Part shown: in pieces, positions 1 to 9,718 of the stretch
Numbering within the stretch: the stretch's first letter is position 1
Layout: the number at the start of each line of letters is the position of its first letter
Made by a program: the position numbers and the translations under genes
NCBI GenBank assembly: GCA_032988165.1
Contig: JANTQF010000063.1
Span: 62,001-126,000, forward strand
DNA from: Emmonsiellopsis sp. PD_33
Lineage: Eukaryota; Ascomycota; Eurotiomycetes; Onygenales; Ajellomycetaceae
Direction: 5' to 3'
Length of the DNA stretch: 64,000 nucleotides
Notes under the pieces: generated by a model
Database searches by the model: none
The model's input: the letters and a program-made list of their open reading frames with translations, nothing else
Told to the model about the DNA's origin: nothing

Positions 1-667
1 TAAAGCTTGCTGTGGATGGGAGGAATTAGATTAATCATTTCCACTCAGCACTGTAGGTAGATCATGTCTCCATTCAACAGTTAATAGGTGAGACATCATT
101 TCATCTGCAATATAACTATGATGCTATCCTCCCTGTTGAGCTTGAGGTACTAATATGATAAATACTTTCATAGCATACTGTTCACTCTCATGCCAACTTG
201 ATATACATGCAGATTCAACAGTTAGAGAGACAGGATGAGGACCTAGAGGAGGCAGCCTTTTACCTATAGCATGCACAGAAGAAAAATCAGAATCTATTCA
301 ATGAAATCAAGCAGTTAGTGTACAATTTGGTTCAGGTGGGAGATCTCATCCTTCTGCATGACACCAAAATAGAGACATTTTATTCCATCAAACTTAACTT
401 CCAATGATTGGGTCCATATCATGTATAAGAAGCAAACCACAAGAAAGGCACTTACTATCTTGAAGAGCTAAATGGCACACCATTCCACAACACCACTGCA
501 GGTAACTAGATAAAGAAATTTTATCTTCACAATGATTAAATGCTGGCAGTGTTGGATAATGCAGATCCAGTGGAGGATAGCAGTAAGGAAGAAGAAGATG
601 TGGGTGAGGAAGAAGATGCTTTGCAGTCCCTGATTCCTTATGATAAAAGTTTTACAGTTATTATCTG
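1..667 (+). mobile_element. 3' end of a RIP-degraded Ty3/gypsy pol (integrase C-terminus)
   Basis: Forward translation, read through stop codons, gives the C-terminal part of a Ty3/gypsy integrase: a YDAILPVELEV-like segment near 118-150, then a QLERQDEDLEEA segment, then VGDLILLHDTKIE (about 337-372), LGPYHV and KKGTYYLEELNGTPF (about 445-490), ending in an acidic tail. In fungal gypsy elements this is the GPY/F-type module after the catalytic core. The stops fall where CAG, CGA or TGG codons would be expected (TAG, TGA), as RIP-like C-to-T and G-to-A change produces. The rest of the element lies off the left edge. Family assignment is confident; the exact element name is not known. Confidence 0.85.
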
Positions 668-1102
668 ACTGCTGTGTTCATTTCTGACTGCCATGTTCAT
701 TGTCTGACTACTGCATTTATTTCCTTATTTCATTCATTTTCTCTTTATTTCCTTCATTTAACTGTATGCACTCATCAGTTTATTTCCTTTATCAGTTGTC
801 TCTTTATGGTTCAAATACTGGCATGAGCAGTATGCTAGAATCCAGATGCATCTTCACATTTTTTTGCAATTTTCTTTGTTTCTTTCATTTTATGGTAGTA
901 TGTCTTTCTCATTCTCTCATTTTGCCAGCCACAGCCACCTTTTGCACCTCACATTTGAAAAACTATAAGAATGTGCTCTGCCCTACATTCTCCTTTACTT
1001 CTCCCTCACCATCATCACAGATATCTTAGCTTTGCCTTCAAACTAACTTACACATCTCACAACAACACTATATCTACAATTTCCCTCATTACCTTCTGTA
1101 AA
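668..1102. other. CpG-free spacer between gypsy pol and a decayed gene
   Basis: This pyrimidine-rich stretch (many TTTC/CTTT runs) has no CpG. It may be the untranslated 3' part of the gypsy element, the 5' leader of the decayed gene that starts at 1103, or both. No LTR boundary could be fixed. Confidence 0.4.
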
Positions 1103-3808
1103 ATGTCAAACCATCAAAATCAGCATGCCCTGACCCCAAAGCCTACCAACTCCCTCACCTTGATTGAACATGGGAAGAGAAAGTTGTCAACCACCAAGGA
1201 GATTTAGGAGTATATTGATACCCTTGACAAGTACCCATATCCACACTACAAGATCCAGTGTGAAATTGCCAATCTGATCATGAGCAGACATGAGGATAGA
1301 GAGGATGAGGTAGCTGCATATTTTAAGTAAATGAAGGAGGATGGGGCCTGGCAGGTAGTAGTGTCTAAGACTGACTTTCATCATCAGACTATTGAGATCA
1401 GTTATGTAGTAGAGACAGTCAGGGTTCATCAAAACCATGTCTGGGAGGGATATAAAGTTTGTGTGGAGTACTGAGGAAAGGATTTCACTGATGAATTCTG
1501 ACTAATGCTGAAGAAGGAGAAATGATATTAGTATGCAGCAACTCTCACAAGACATTATGACTATCTATTTGCAGTGGGGAGGATCAACCAGGCAATGTGA
1601 ATTCAGCTATCTCAGAATCCTGAGAGAGGCTTGAAGCTTCACAAGGAACTAATGCTTTCTGACCTTGAAAATGCCTCCAAGCCAGATTTTGTTGGCCCTA
1701 AGTTGAATATAGAAGCCATCCATGCTGCTGAGCTTCATATTGGTCTTGGGGGAATTCTTGCACAGAGTGCCCTACTATCTCTCCCTGCACCTACTAACCC
1801 TTACTCACCAATTTCCTTATCTCCACCCTCTCAAAATCTTCAGCCTCAGCCTCCTCCAGCTTCACCACATAATTCCCATATAATCAGCCAAACACCTCTG
1901 CCTTTTCCTCATCCTCCTCAGGATAATCATCACCATTCTGAGTCTGTTTCAATGTTCCCTTCTGCTTTCTCACCTGGCACTTCTCAAAATCCTGGCCCTG
2001 GTTTACCTGCTCCTCACCTACAATATGTCTCTGGCCAATCAGTTTCATCAATAGCTATCTCCCTGTCTAATGTCAGCCTCTCCCATTTCACCAGCCTGTC
2101 ACCAGAAGAAATAGCAGAGCTTGAGAATCAAGGTGCCAACAAGGAGGATCCTGACATTGCTGAAGCTATTGAAAAGTATTGGGAGACTAACCATCATAGA
2201 TGCACATACCATCAGAATGTCAAGCCTGCCTTGAAAGCTCAGCTTAATAATGCAAAGAAACTGAATGATAGTCAGCTTATCAAACTTCTAAATCAGCTTG
2301 TAAAGCTATCATCCCCTTTTCCTTTGTGCTACTACCATGCTGTCAATCTTGGAGGGAAAATTGGTTTGCTGACTCAGGATTTAGACCAGGTAGCTTTAAC
2401 ATCCAGGCTTGAGGCTGTCATTAATAGTCACAGAAATCTTGATCAGATCCACACTGCTAATGGCATTTTTCATTATTTTTGCAAAGAGTGTCACCCTGCC
2501 CACCCAGAGGATCTTCTTCAGATATATCACATGAAGCACACTGCTCTCCCTTCCATTACTCCACTGAACTGAATGAGCATGTTGAAGAATCTCAGCCTGG
2601 GAAGCATAAATGTGGACCTCACACTGAATGATTGGGATGTAAATAGCTCTTTATCTCTTCCAATTTTCTCCTGACTTTAGATGGAGATAGCTGTGGGAAA
2701 TGTGCCCACTGCATACAACACACTTGGAAAGATAGTAGCACATGAATGGGATATATATTCATTCCATCAGCAAAAGAATCAGAAGTCACTGAGGTGGCTC
2801 TGCATGATACTTCATGGAATCATTCAGCAGATAATTTACCAGGACCTGGTTTACTATGCCTGGTATGTCACTCTTTGCTCAGATCACCAGATGAGGCTCA
2901 TCTTCTACCCTTATTATGTCAAGTTCACCAGAAAGGGGGATAGCATGTTTTTCTAGCATATTAATGTCAACATTCAGCACCTCACTAAGGAGAATCACAG
3001 CACAAATATGATCCAAGGGTTCATCAGCATGATAAATGAGAATCATGCAAACTACACAACTATGGTCTCTAGCATGCATCACTGTGTCTCTGAGTGGAAT
3101 CACCAACTTCATGGAAGGGGGTTTCTAAATGACAGAATCATTCAGGATGTCTCCCCACAGATGCTCACTAATCAAGATTTGCAGGATTTCAAGACTGGCT
3201 GAAAGACTGTTCCTTGCAAACAGGGAAATGCACAAATCACCATGCCACACATTCCCCATGGGAGCACAGGCTCAGCTATGATCAAGTAGAGAACAATGCT
3301 TTCATGGTTCATTAGAATTCAGAAAGATAGTAAGTCTTTAGAAGTTCTAGAGAGCAGCACATGAGAGCAGCTCTCACAGGCAAATTAAGACCTTATTTAC
3401 AGACTTGTGACATCTTTCAGCCTGCCTGTTCTATATAGTAGCATTCCTTATCACTTTCCTGCCACCATGGCTGTGACAGATCTTAATGTACTTTCTAAAG
3501 CTTTAATTGGATGTCAGTAATGAGATGATTCTTTGGTCCAGAGAGAGCAGCAGATTCTTTTTAGCCTGATACCTAATTAACCAGTCAAGAATTACATTCT
3601 AGCCTGATGCAAGAGAGCTGTGGGGGCTGCAGTTCATGCCTTTACAACTATGATGAATGCTGAGAAACAGCTGTTCAGTCAGTGGAGTTTCTTTTACTAC
3701 TATTATAATAATATTCCTCTTAATTCTATCATTAGTAACCACATAGCTGCAGAAGGAGACACCATTGAGATTCTAGTTTATAGTCATAAGAAGATAGACA
3801 TCAGCTAG
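1103..3808 (+). pseudogene. RIP-inactivated gene resembling a 2OG-Fe(II) dioxygenase
   Basis: One reading frame can be followed from ATG 1103 to TAG 3806-3808, about 890 codons, interrupted by many stops (for example 1205, 2570, 2954, 3200). A 42-nt phase-0 intron at 2639-2680 (GTAAAT, CTGAC branch, TTTAG) joins two stretches of the same frame, so this was a real spliced gene. The first half has a Pro/Ser-rich linker (about 1790-2060). The second half has an H-I-N triplet at 2957-2965 that an HxD motif would become after TpG-to-TpA change, and a distal P-H-I-P-H-G motif (His codon 3257-3259), the order expected for the iron ligands of a 2OG-Fe(II) oxygenase. It resembles large repeat-associated fungal protein families; a TET/JBP-type oxygenase is possible but unproven. 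The stops are mostly TAG/TAA/TGA at CAG/CAA/CGA/TGG positions. It may be cargo of the flanking retroelement. Confidence 0.5.
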
Positions 3809-4874
3809 TTAATTCAGCCAATCACAATTTTCTGCCCCAGGGCTAGAAAATGTTTCAGCCAATCAGAGCCTATCATTCTGCCATAGTTGCCACCCTTGCT
3901 ACTATTAGTGCATGTTTGTTTTCCTCATCACATCATCCAGTCTATTTCCTTATGGTTTTGGTTTCTACTCTCTCTGCCTATCTCCATGCTGTGTTTTCTC
4001 TGCATTTTCCTTATTTTTCTTTTGTTTTTCTATGCTCAGTGTGCTGCTGCTCTATGTTTATTTTCCTCACTATTTTTACTTTTCTTTCTGTGCTAGCTTG
4101 TCTGTATATATCTTGCTCTGCACCTTCTACTCTTAATCTCATCTGCCATATTTTCCTTCTCTACTCTCTATTTCCTTACATCCCTTCATCTTCATTATCT
4201 GTGCCACTCACCTCAATCTTCATTCACCACCTGTTGTCAGCCACCCTGCCTGCCTAGGGCACATCTTTTCTTTCCCTCACATTGAGATCATGGATCTTAT
4301 CACATATAAGATCATTAGCACAAAGCCATGCACTCATGAGCTGCCCTGCCTACCTAGGGCACATCCTTTCTTCATTGCTGACCTGCCCATTCATTTCTCT
4401 GGGCCTCACTTCTGCCTAGTAGTTTATACATCCTAGGGCTGTGCTCTACCCTTCCCTCATCCAGAAACCTCTCACCTATCCTGTTTCAGCTCCCATCTCT
4501 ATCTCTGGCCATGGGGGCTATCACCCCACAATTCCATGGTTCAAGCTGTTGATGAACTATCCTGCCTGGACCTCTATCTATAAATACCAGCCATATTTAC
4601 TGCAGCCCAGAAAGGGCTTCATCATTGCCAACTTGCCCATCCATCTCTGGGCTGCCTCCTTGCCTCAATACAGCCACTTTCTTACAAATAGATAATTCAA
4701 CATACAGCACATAGCCACTCATCAGCTGACTTTGAGACTACATAGTCAGATTGATTTTGGGATCACATATTCAGAGTCACTACCCTTGCTGCAGAGTAGA
4801 TCAATTTTAGAATAACATATTCAGGGCCACTGCTCTCACTACAATGCTGAGCCATTCTTCTATTCATCAGGTCA
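3809..4874. repeat. CpG-free repeat remnant, LTR-like and unclassified
   Basis: No gene is supported. Two CAGCCAATCA sequences (about 3815 and 3856) look like CCAAT boxes. A segment containing CCTGCC(T)ACCTAGGGCACAT occurs twice, near 4247 and 4348. A 50-bp imperfect tandem duplication lies at 4749-4848. The features fit the LTR or untranslated end of a degraded retroelement, but no matching second LTR is in the window. The open frames here are low-complexity pyrimidine tracts. Confidence 0.45.
4749..4848. repeat. 50-bp imperfect tandem duplication
   Basis: Two units, 4749-4798 and 4799-4848, share GAT(T/C)(G/A)ATTTT, CACATATTCAG/ACATATTCAG and a following CACT(A/G)C segment. Most differences are transitions, so the duplication predates or accompanied the RIP-like decay. 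Confidence 0.6.
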
Positions 4875-5216
4875 GTAAATCAGGGAGAGAGGAGATATGT
4901 GGTGAGAATTCACCATCAGGTTAGATCAATTTTTTGTCAAGGCTTTTTGCTGCTAAGCACAGCCATGAAGATAGATATTTTCCTTTCATTGCAAGACTTG
5001 ATCTGTTCATTCATGAATTTCTCATGCATGTGTATGCTTCTTTGAGATAGATCTTTTGTTTCTTTTGTGTGTTGCCTTATCATTCTATTACTGTGTTGTT
5101 TTGTACTATAGATTGCCAATACATTCCCCTGCTTCAACATTAATATCAATTCTTTTCTTGTGTTTGCTGCTGCCCTGTTCAGTGCTGCCTGACACACACA
5201 CTCCATCCCCACTTCA
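4875..5216 (-). repeat. 340-bp repeat, copy 1 (minus orientation)
   Basis: The reverse complement matches 28920-29257 over its full length, mainly with transition differences; the flanks on both sides do not match, so this is an independent insertion of a short element. Both copies keep a frame of about 75-90 codons containing the shared blocks NTRKELI, STKQHSNRMIRQHTKE and DLSQRSI. The copy here is open from 5212 to about 4937. The peptide is Lys/Arg/Gln-rich and not recognised. The element could be a non-autonomous repeat or a captured gene fragment. Confidence 0.7.
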
Positions 5217-8200
5217 CTATTACTATTATTAATTGTAGTTATAGCTAGCCTACTTATCTCTACATTCTAGCCTTTTTATATTTATTCTACTCATTCTAAT
5301 CTATTTATCTTACCTACAGCATTACTAGTTACATACATACTCTACCCTACCTGAGCTGGAATCTAGTCCACAGCCTAAATATAAACCTGGATGGATATGA
5401 ATTGAATGACCTACACTGTTGAGTAATAATATTACCTCACTACAAGTAAGGAGGCAGGGTGATTTCAGACTATAGGAATGACCTATTATAATACAATGAG
5501 GAATTAATAGTGCATTCTAATAGAATAGTCTACTAGGTTGATCTCATTATAGTAGATGATCTAAGTGCAGAACTCCATCTGCCCTATTACTAATAGCTCA
5601 TTAGAGAGTAGGTAGATCAGATAGATCATGTTGTGAGAGGAATAAATCTACCTTTTATCTAGATATTTGTATTTAAGGTATGGTCAGTAGATTTTGCAAT
5701 GACAGAATGAAAAAGAGTAAAGCACTAATTAATAATTAAGTAAGCTCTAGTAGAGGAATTTATTTACTCAGCTATGATGACCTTCCTGATGAATAGTAGG
5801 AGAATAATGAGTGTGCCTAGATTTAAAGGATTTATCATACTAAACTTTGCTGAGAGAGCTAGGTAATATAATCTATTTATTCTGAGTCAGTCTGAGCAAG
5901 GCATTGACAATGAATCAATCCAAATTATTCCCAGTCAAGAGCAAGTTAATGAAGCAGTTCAGAACTATTATCTTATTAAAAGAGGAAAACTCTCTTCCTT
6001 TACAGAGCTTATACATCTGAGAGCTCTAGTACTAGAGACTCTGACCTTCACTAGAGAGCCTCTAATTACCACTTAGTGATTAAGATTGAATCCACTGGCA
6101 CCCTCAGTAGATCTAGCTTAAACTTAGAAGGGAACTTAATTGCCTGCAGGAAACTCTTCCACCAAAGGAGATTATATAGGTAGTTAAGCTCAATTAAGTT
6201 CATTTAAATCTAGTTACTATAGAGTGGAGAATCTACAGCTAACTCTATGATTAAGAGAGACTGATCTACCTCAGGGTACAAAAAAGATGATGACCTCAGA
6301 AGGTAGGATGCAAGTAAAGAAGAATCTACTAGGAAAATTATAGAAGTTAGATAAGGATTGGGAGCCTCAGAATCAGAACAGCAAAAAGGGGAGACCTACC
6401 CTATAAGATACCTCAAAAGAATCACCTTCTATTCTAGGTGTGGAGTTACAAGTTAATAGTGTCCACCAAACTGACCTAGTCTTGCAGATAGATAAGGGTC
6501 ACTCAGAGACTAAAAATAGCCTTCAGAGAAATACTAAAGAGTACTAGGTAGCTAATCTGCTAGAAAAAGAGTTAGCTACTGCTCAGAATGTTGAAGAGGA
6601 GGAGGAGATTGAGCTATAAAATAGAGGCTCATATAAGGCTACTATTCAGATTATGAGAGAATTAATAGCTGAGTTGCATCTTAATGAAGATAAAGGAGGT
6701 TTAGAGATAAGTATAGTAGATCTAACCACTAAGAAAGAAGAAAAGCTATGAGATAGATTGAAGTGCAAATAATCCTCTTCACCTACCATATAATAAGTAT
6801 GATAAAGATTGAGTAATAACACCTACTACTGAATATAGTAGAAAAGATCATTTCATTAAACATTCTACTAGCTAAAAGTAATAGGGTTATAGAGAGGCAT
6901 TCATCATGACTATCTTACTTACAGCCATATTAACACATAATATCAATAAATAATATAATTAATCTTCAATTAACCTCCTACAAGTCTCTCTCTCTCTCTC
7001 TTCTCTTGCTACTTGACCTGCCTATTAGACCTTAAGATCTTCAGTTACCTCCTATTAGTTCTTATGAAGCCTAGCCATAGCTCTTAATGAAATTACCCAG
7101 TATCAACCTACAAAATGCTACTCTATCCACAGCCTGAATGGCTTTGAAACCTGGTAGAGTATTAGTAATGTCACAGAGTAGTCATTGAGGTCATGCAAGT
7201 TATGGTAGTTATAAATGTAATGTAAGCACTACACAAAATACTAGAATTAAACTATTAAATTATTAAGAAAACTACTATAGACCCCATCTTTCATACTATT
7301 AATAAAGTTATATAGGATATATTTCACCAACTAGCTGCATACATCCAACAGGCAGAGCATCACTTAGAAGAATAAGGCTAATATTCAGAGTTAAGAGATC
7401 AAGCTAACTCTTTTCTTATATTATCTCTCTCTACCTATAAAAATCCTGACCCAGTCATCCCAGCCATGTCAGCCCAGCTAATCTATATAATGAATAATGA
7501 GTATGCTCACTATCAAGTACTAGAGGTTCTAAGATGCCTGGAGGAAACTAATAAAAAACCTCACACTAGCATTCATTAAGTTCTTCAAACTATCAAGTGA
7601 TACTGTAGTATGTCTCCTGGAGATAACTCATCCTTTCTGATCAAAAAGTAATATATTAATAAGAAAAATGAGGAGGATGATGATTATAAATAGAGAATCT
7701 GCAAGCTTTATACTCTTCCTGAGTATAAGAGAGAATGAGTTAATTATTCTATTTATAAAGTTTATATCTATTATTACTAGCTTATCCTACTAATTCACCT
7801 GCTGTTGCTCAGATATGCTCCTTCCTAATTCTATTTACTATTCTCTAGCATTACTTATATATTTCTTTGTCTGTCTTTTATTTATCTACTGGGTATTATC
7901 ATTATCCACCCATGAAGCTCAATACTCTGGCCAACCAGAATGATGTTGTTCTATATTCTTCTCTTATCTATTTCTTTTATTATTCTTAGTTGTTTCTTAT
8001 CTGCAAGGCATGAACTTCCTGCTAGAAAGATAAGAGAGCTAGTATTTAATGTTCTTATCATTTTATCTTGCCACTTTATCTGAATCTGCTGTCTAACACC
8101 ATAGCTTCCACATTAGTCTACCTAGCAGAGCAGTTTGTTTATTTATCCCCTGAAGGTAGTCTAGTTTTCCTTTTTCTAGCAGAATGAAGCTCTTGATCAG

Positions 8201-8285
8201 AACTGAATCCATCATCTCATGATACAATACCAAATCCTACCCTAGAGTGAACCTGAGCCAAGGTTGTATAGCAGCACTATGCTAG
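5217..8285 (+). repeat. CpG-free decayed repeat with gag-like coding relics
   Basis: This 3-kb AT-rich tract has essentially no CpG and no intact gene. Forward translation shows coding-like stretches broken by TAG/TGA/TAA, for example about 5880-6060, 6280-6800 and 7320-7730. The last contains a start-like MSAQLIYIMNNEYAHYQVLE segment, the middle one a Glu-rich stretch. They look like structural or gag proteins of a retroelement, but no protease, integrase or RT motif was found. The tract ends abruptly near 8285, where CpG-rich unique sequence begins. Confidence 0.4.
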
Positions 8286-8555
8286 GCCAGAGCCGGCTAG
8301 GATAAGGAAACGTTTCGCTCGAGCCGCCCGATCATGTGCCTGCTTAGCTAATAGCCGCCGCGCGTGCAGCCAGCCAATCACAGCCCGGTCCGCGCTAATG
8401 GGTTGACGACCAGTCCGAAGCTGCGGCTTGATTCTTCAAGATCAACATCTATTAAAACAACCCAATTGACCCATTCCACTCCCACCACCGACACAATTCC
8501 AAACACACACACCGATCTACCCCTCCCCCACAAGAACCTACACAGACCGGCAAAA
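8286..8555. other. 5' flank of tim13
   Basis: Normal, CpG-containing sequence from the repeat edge to the tim13 start. It contains a CCAATCA (about 8374) and an A/C-rich leader directly before the ATG, typical of fungal 5' UTRs. An open frame runs from 8364 into tim13, but family length favours ATG 8556. Confidence 0.4.
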
Positions 8556-8936
8556 ATGTCCCTCTCAAACCCCTTCAGCCAACCCTCCACCTCCACCCCG
8601 CAGACCTCCGCCGAAATGAAAGCCGCCATAATCTCCCAACTACAGCAGGAATCCGCCATGACGAACGCACGAACACTAATAGCCGTTCGTCCCCCTCCCC
8701 CTCCCCTCCCATCCAATCCAATCCAATCCACCCAACTAACCAAAAATACACAGAAACTCAACGAAAACTGCTTCGAAAAATGCATCCCAACCCCCGGCTC
8801 GAGCCTCTCCTCCAAGGAACAAACCTGCCTCACCTCCTGCATGGAGAAGTATATTCAGATCTGGAACGCGACGAGCAGGGCGTATATTGCGCGGATGGGC
8901 AAGGAGCAGCAGGCGGCGGGGATGGGGGGGTTTTAG
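8556..8936 (+). CDS. tim13: Mitochondrial import chaperone subunit Tim13
   Basis: Two exons, 8556-8684 and 8754-8936, give 103 residues, the usual size of a small Tim protein. The 69-nt intron (GTTCGT..CTAAC..ACAG) separates MTNARTLIA from KLNENCFEKC. The protein carries the twin CX3C motif of the family: Cys49/Cys53 (CFEKC) and Cys68/Cys72 (CLTSC), 14 residues apart. Tim13 pairs with Tim8 in the intermembrane space and escorts hydrophobic precursors to the TIM22 or SAM complexes; the cysteines form two disulfides via Mia40. I chose ATG 8556 (MSLSNPF) over the in-frame upstream 8364 because the latter adds 64 residues unlike the family. The intron is a multiple of three and stop-free, so unspliced RNA would still be translatable, with a Pro-rich insert just before the first CX3C. 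The next gene, PKA, converges on it. Confidence 0.93.
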   Translation: MSLSNPFSQPSTSTPQTSAEMKAAIISQLQQESAMTNARTLIAVRPPPPPLPSNPIQSTQLTKNTQKLNENCFEKCIPTPGSSLSSKEQTCLTSCMEKYIQIWNATSRAYIARMGKEQQAAGMGGF

Positions 8937-9718
8937 GATGGAATGTATTGCGGAGGGGGAGTGTATGAATATTGGATGGATGGGTGGGTGGGATGGATGG
9001 GTGGGTGGGATGGATGTACAGAGTGTGATGGACAGGGGGTGTATTATTATGTTCTTTTCCGCTTGCATTGAATCGGAATAGATAACACGCTCAATGCATG
9101 CAATCGAAAAATATAAAACAAATCCACGTCCATGTCCAGAACTAATTACCAATTCAATCCAACCAACCCCATCAAAAGAACATTCCCAACAGCTACCTTA
9201 GAAAAGAACAATCATAATATGTATATATAAATATTTCAAGAGTAGGGAAATTATTCTCAGACCTGCTGTTTTTATCCTCTCCTCACACCAGACAGACACG
9301 CACTCCCACACAGACATAAAAAGAAAGAAAACAAGAAAATAGCCCTAGTCCAGTTTATCCAGTTCAAGGGGGGTAGGGATGTTAGGCAGTTAGTTAGTTA
9401 AATAGACAGATAGATAGATCGGGCCCATGGTAAAAATGCATACACATATCAGAAGGTAAGAAGGTAAGAAGGCCGGTAGGTACTCCACCCCATATCCAAA
9501 GATAGATAAGAGGGATAGGAAGCATAAAGCAAAGGCGCTTTTATTCCCAAAAAGAACAGAAGCAGGGAAGAAAAACTTGGGTAGAAATAGTTTGTAACAA
9601 AACATATTTGCTGCGTAGAAAATAGCAACCGTAAATAACCCCACACATATATATACCAACACACACAAAAAACATGCCCAACACGCATCTTAATAAAAGT
9701 ATATGTATGGGACATGTT
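8937..9718. other. Convergent intergenic region, tim13 / PKA 3' UTRs
   Basis: No gene seen. It holds a G-rich tandem repeat at 8973-9016, A-rich tracts around 9310-9350 and short GATA/AAGGTAAGAAGG simple repeats near 9400-9475. Confidence 0.5.
8973..9016 (+). repeat. GGATGGGTGGG tandem repeat with G-quadruplex pattern
   Basis: Units of GGATGG(AT)GGGTGGGTGG repeat about twice in the 3' UTR of tim13. Six GGG runs separated by loops of 1-6 bases meet the usual G3+N1-7 quadruplex pattern on the sense strand. Confidence 0.6.

Noticed and set aside
3850..4257. 135-residue hydrophobic frame in the CpG-free block
   Set aside because: Translation of a pyrimidine-rich LTR-like tract; parallel frames are equally open.
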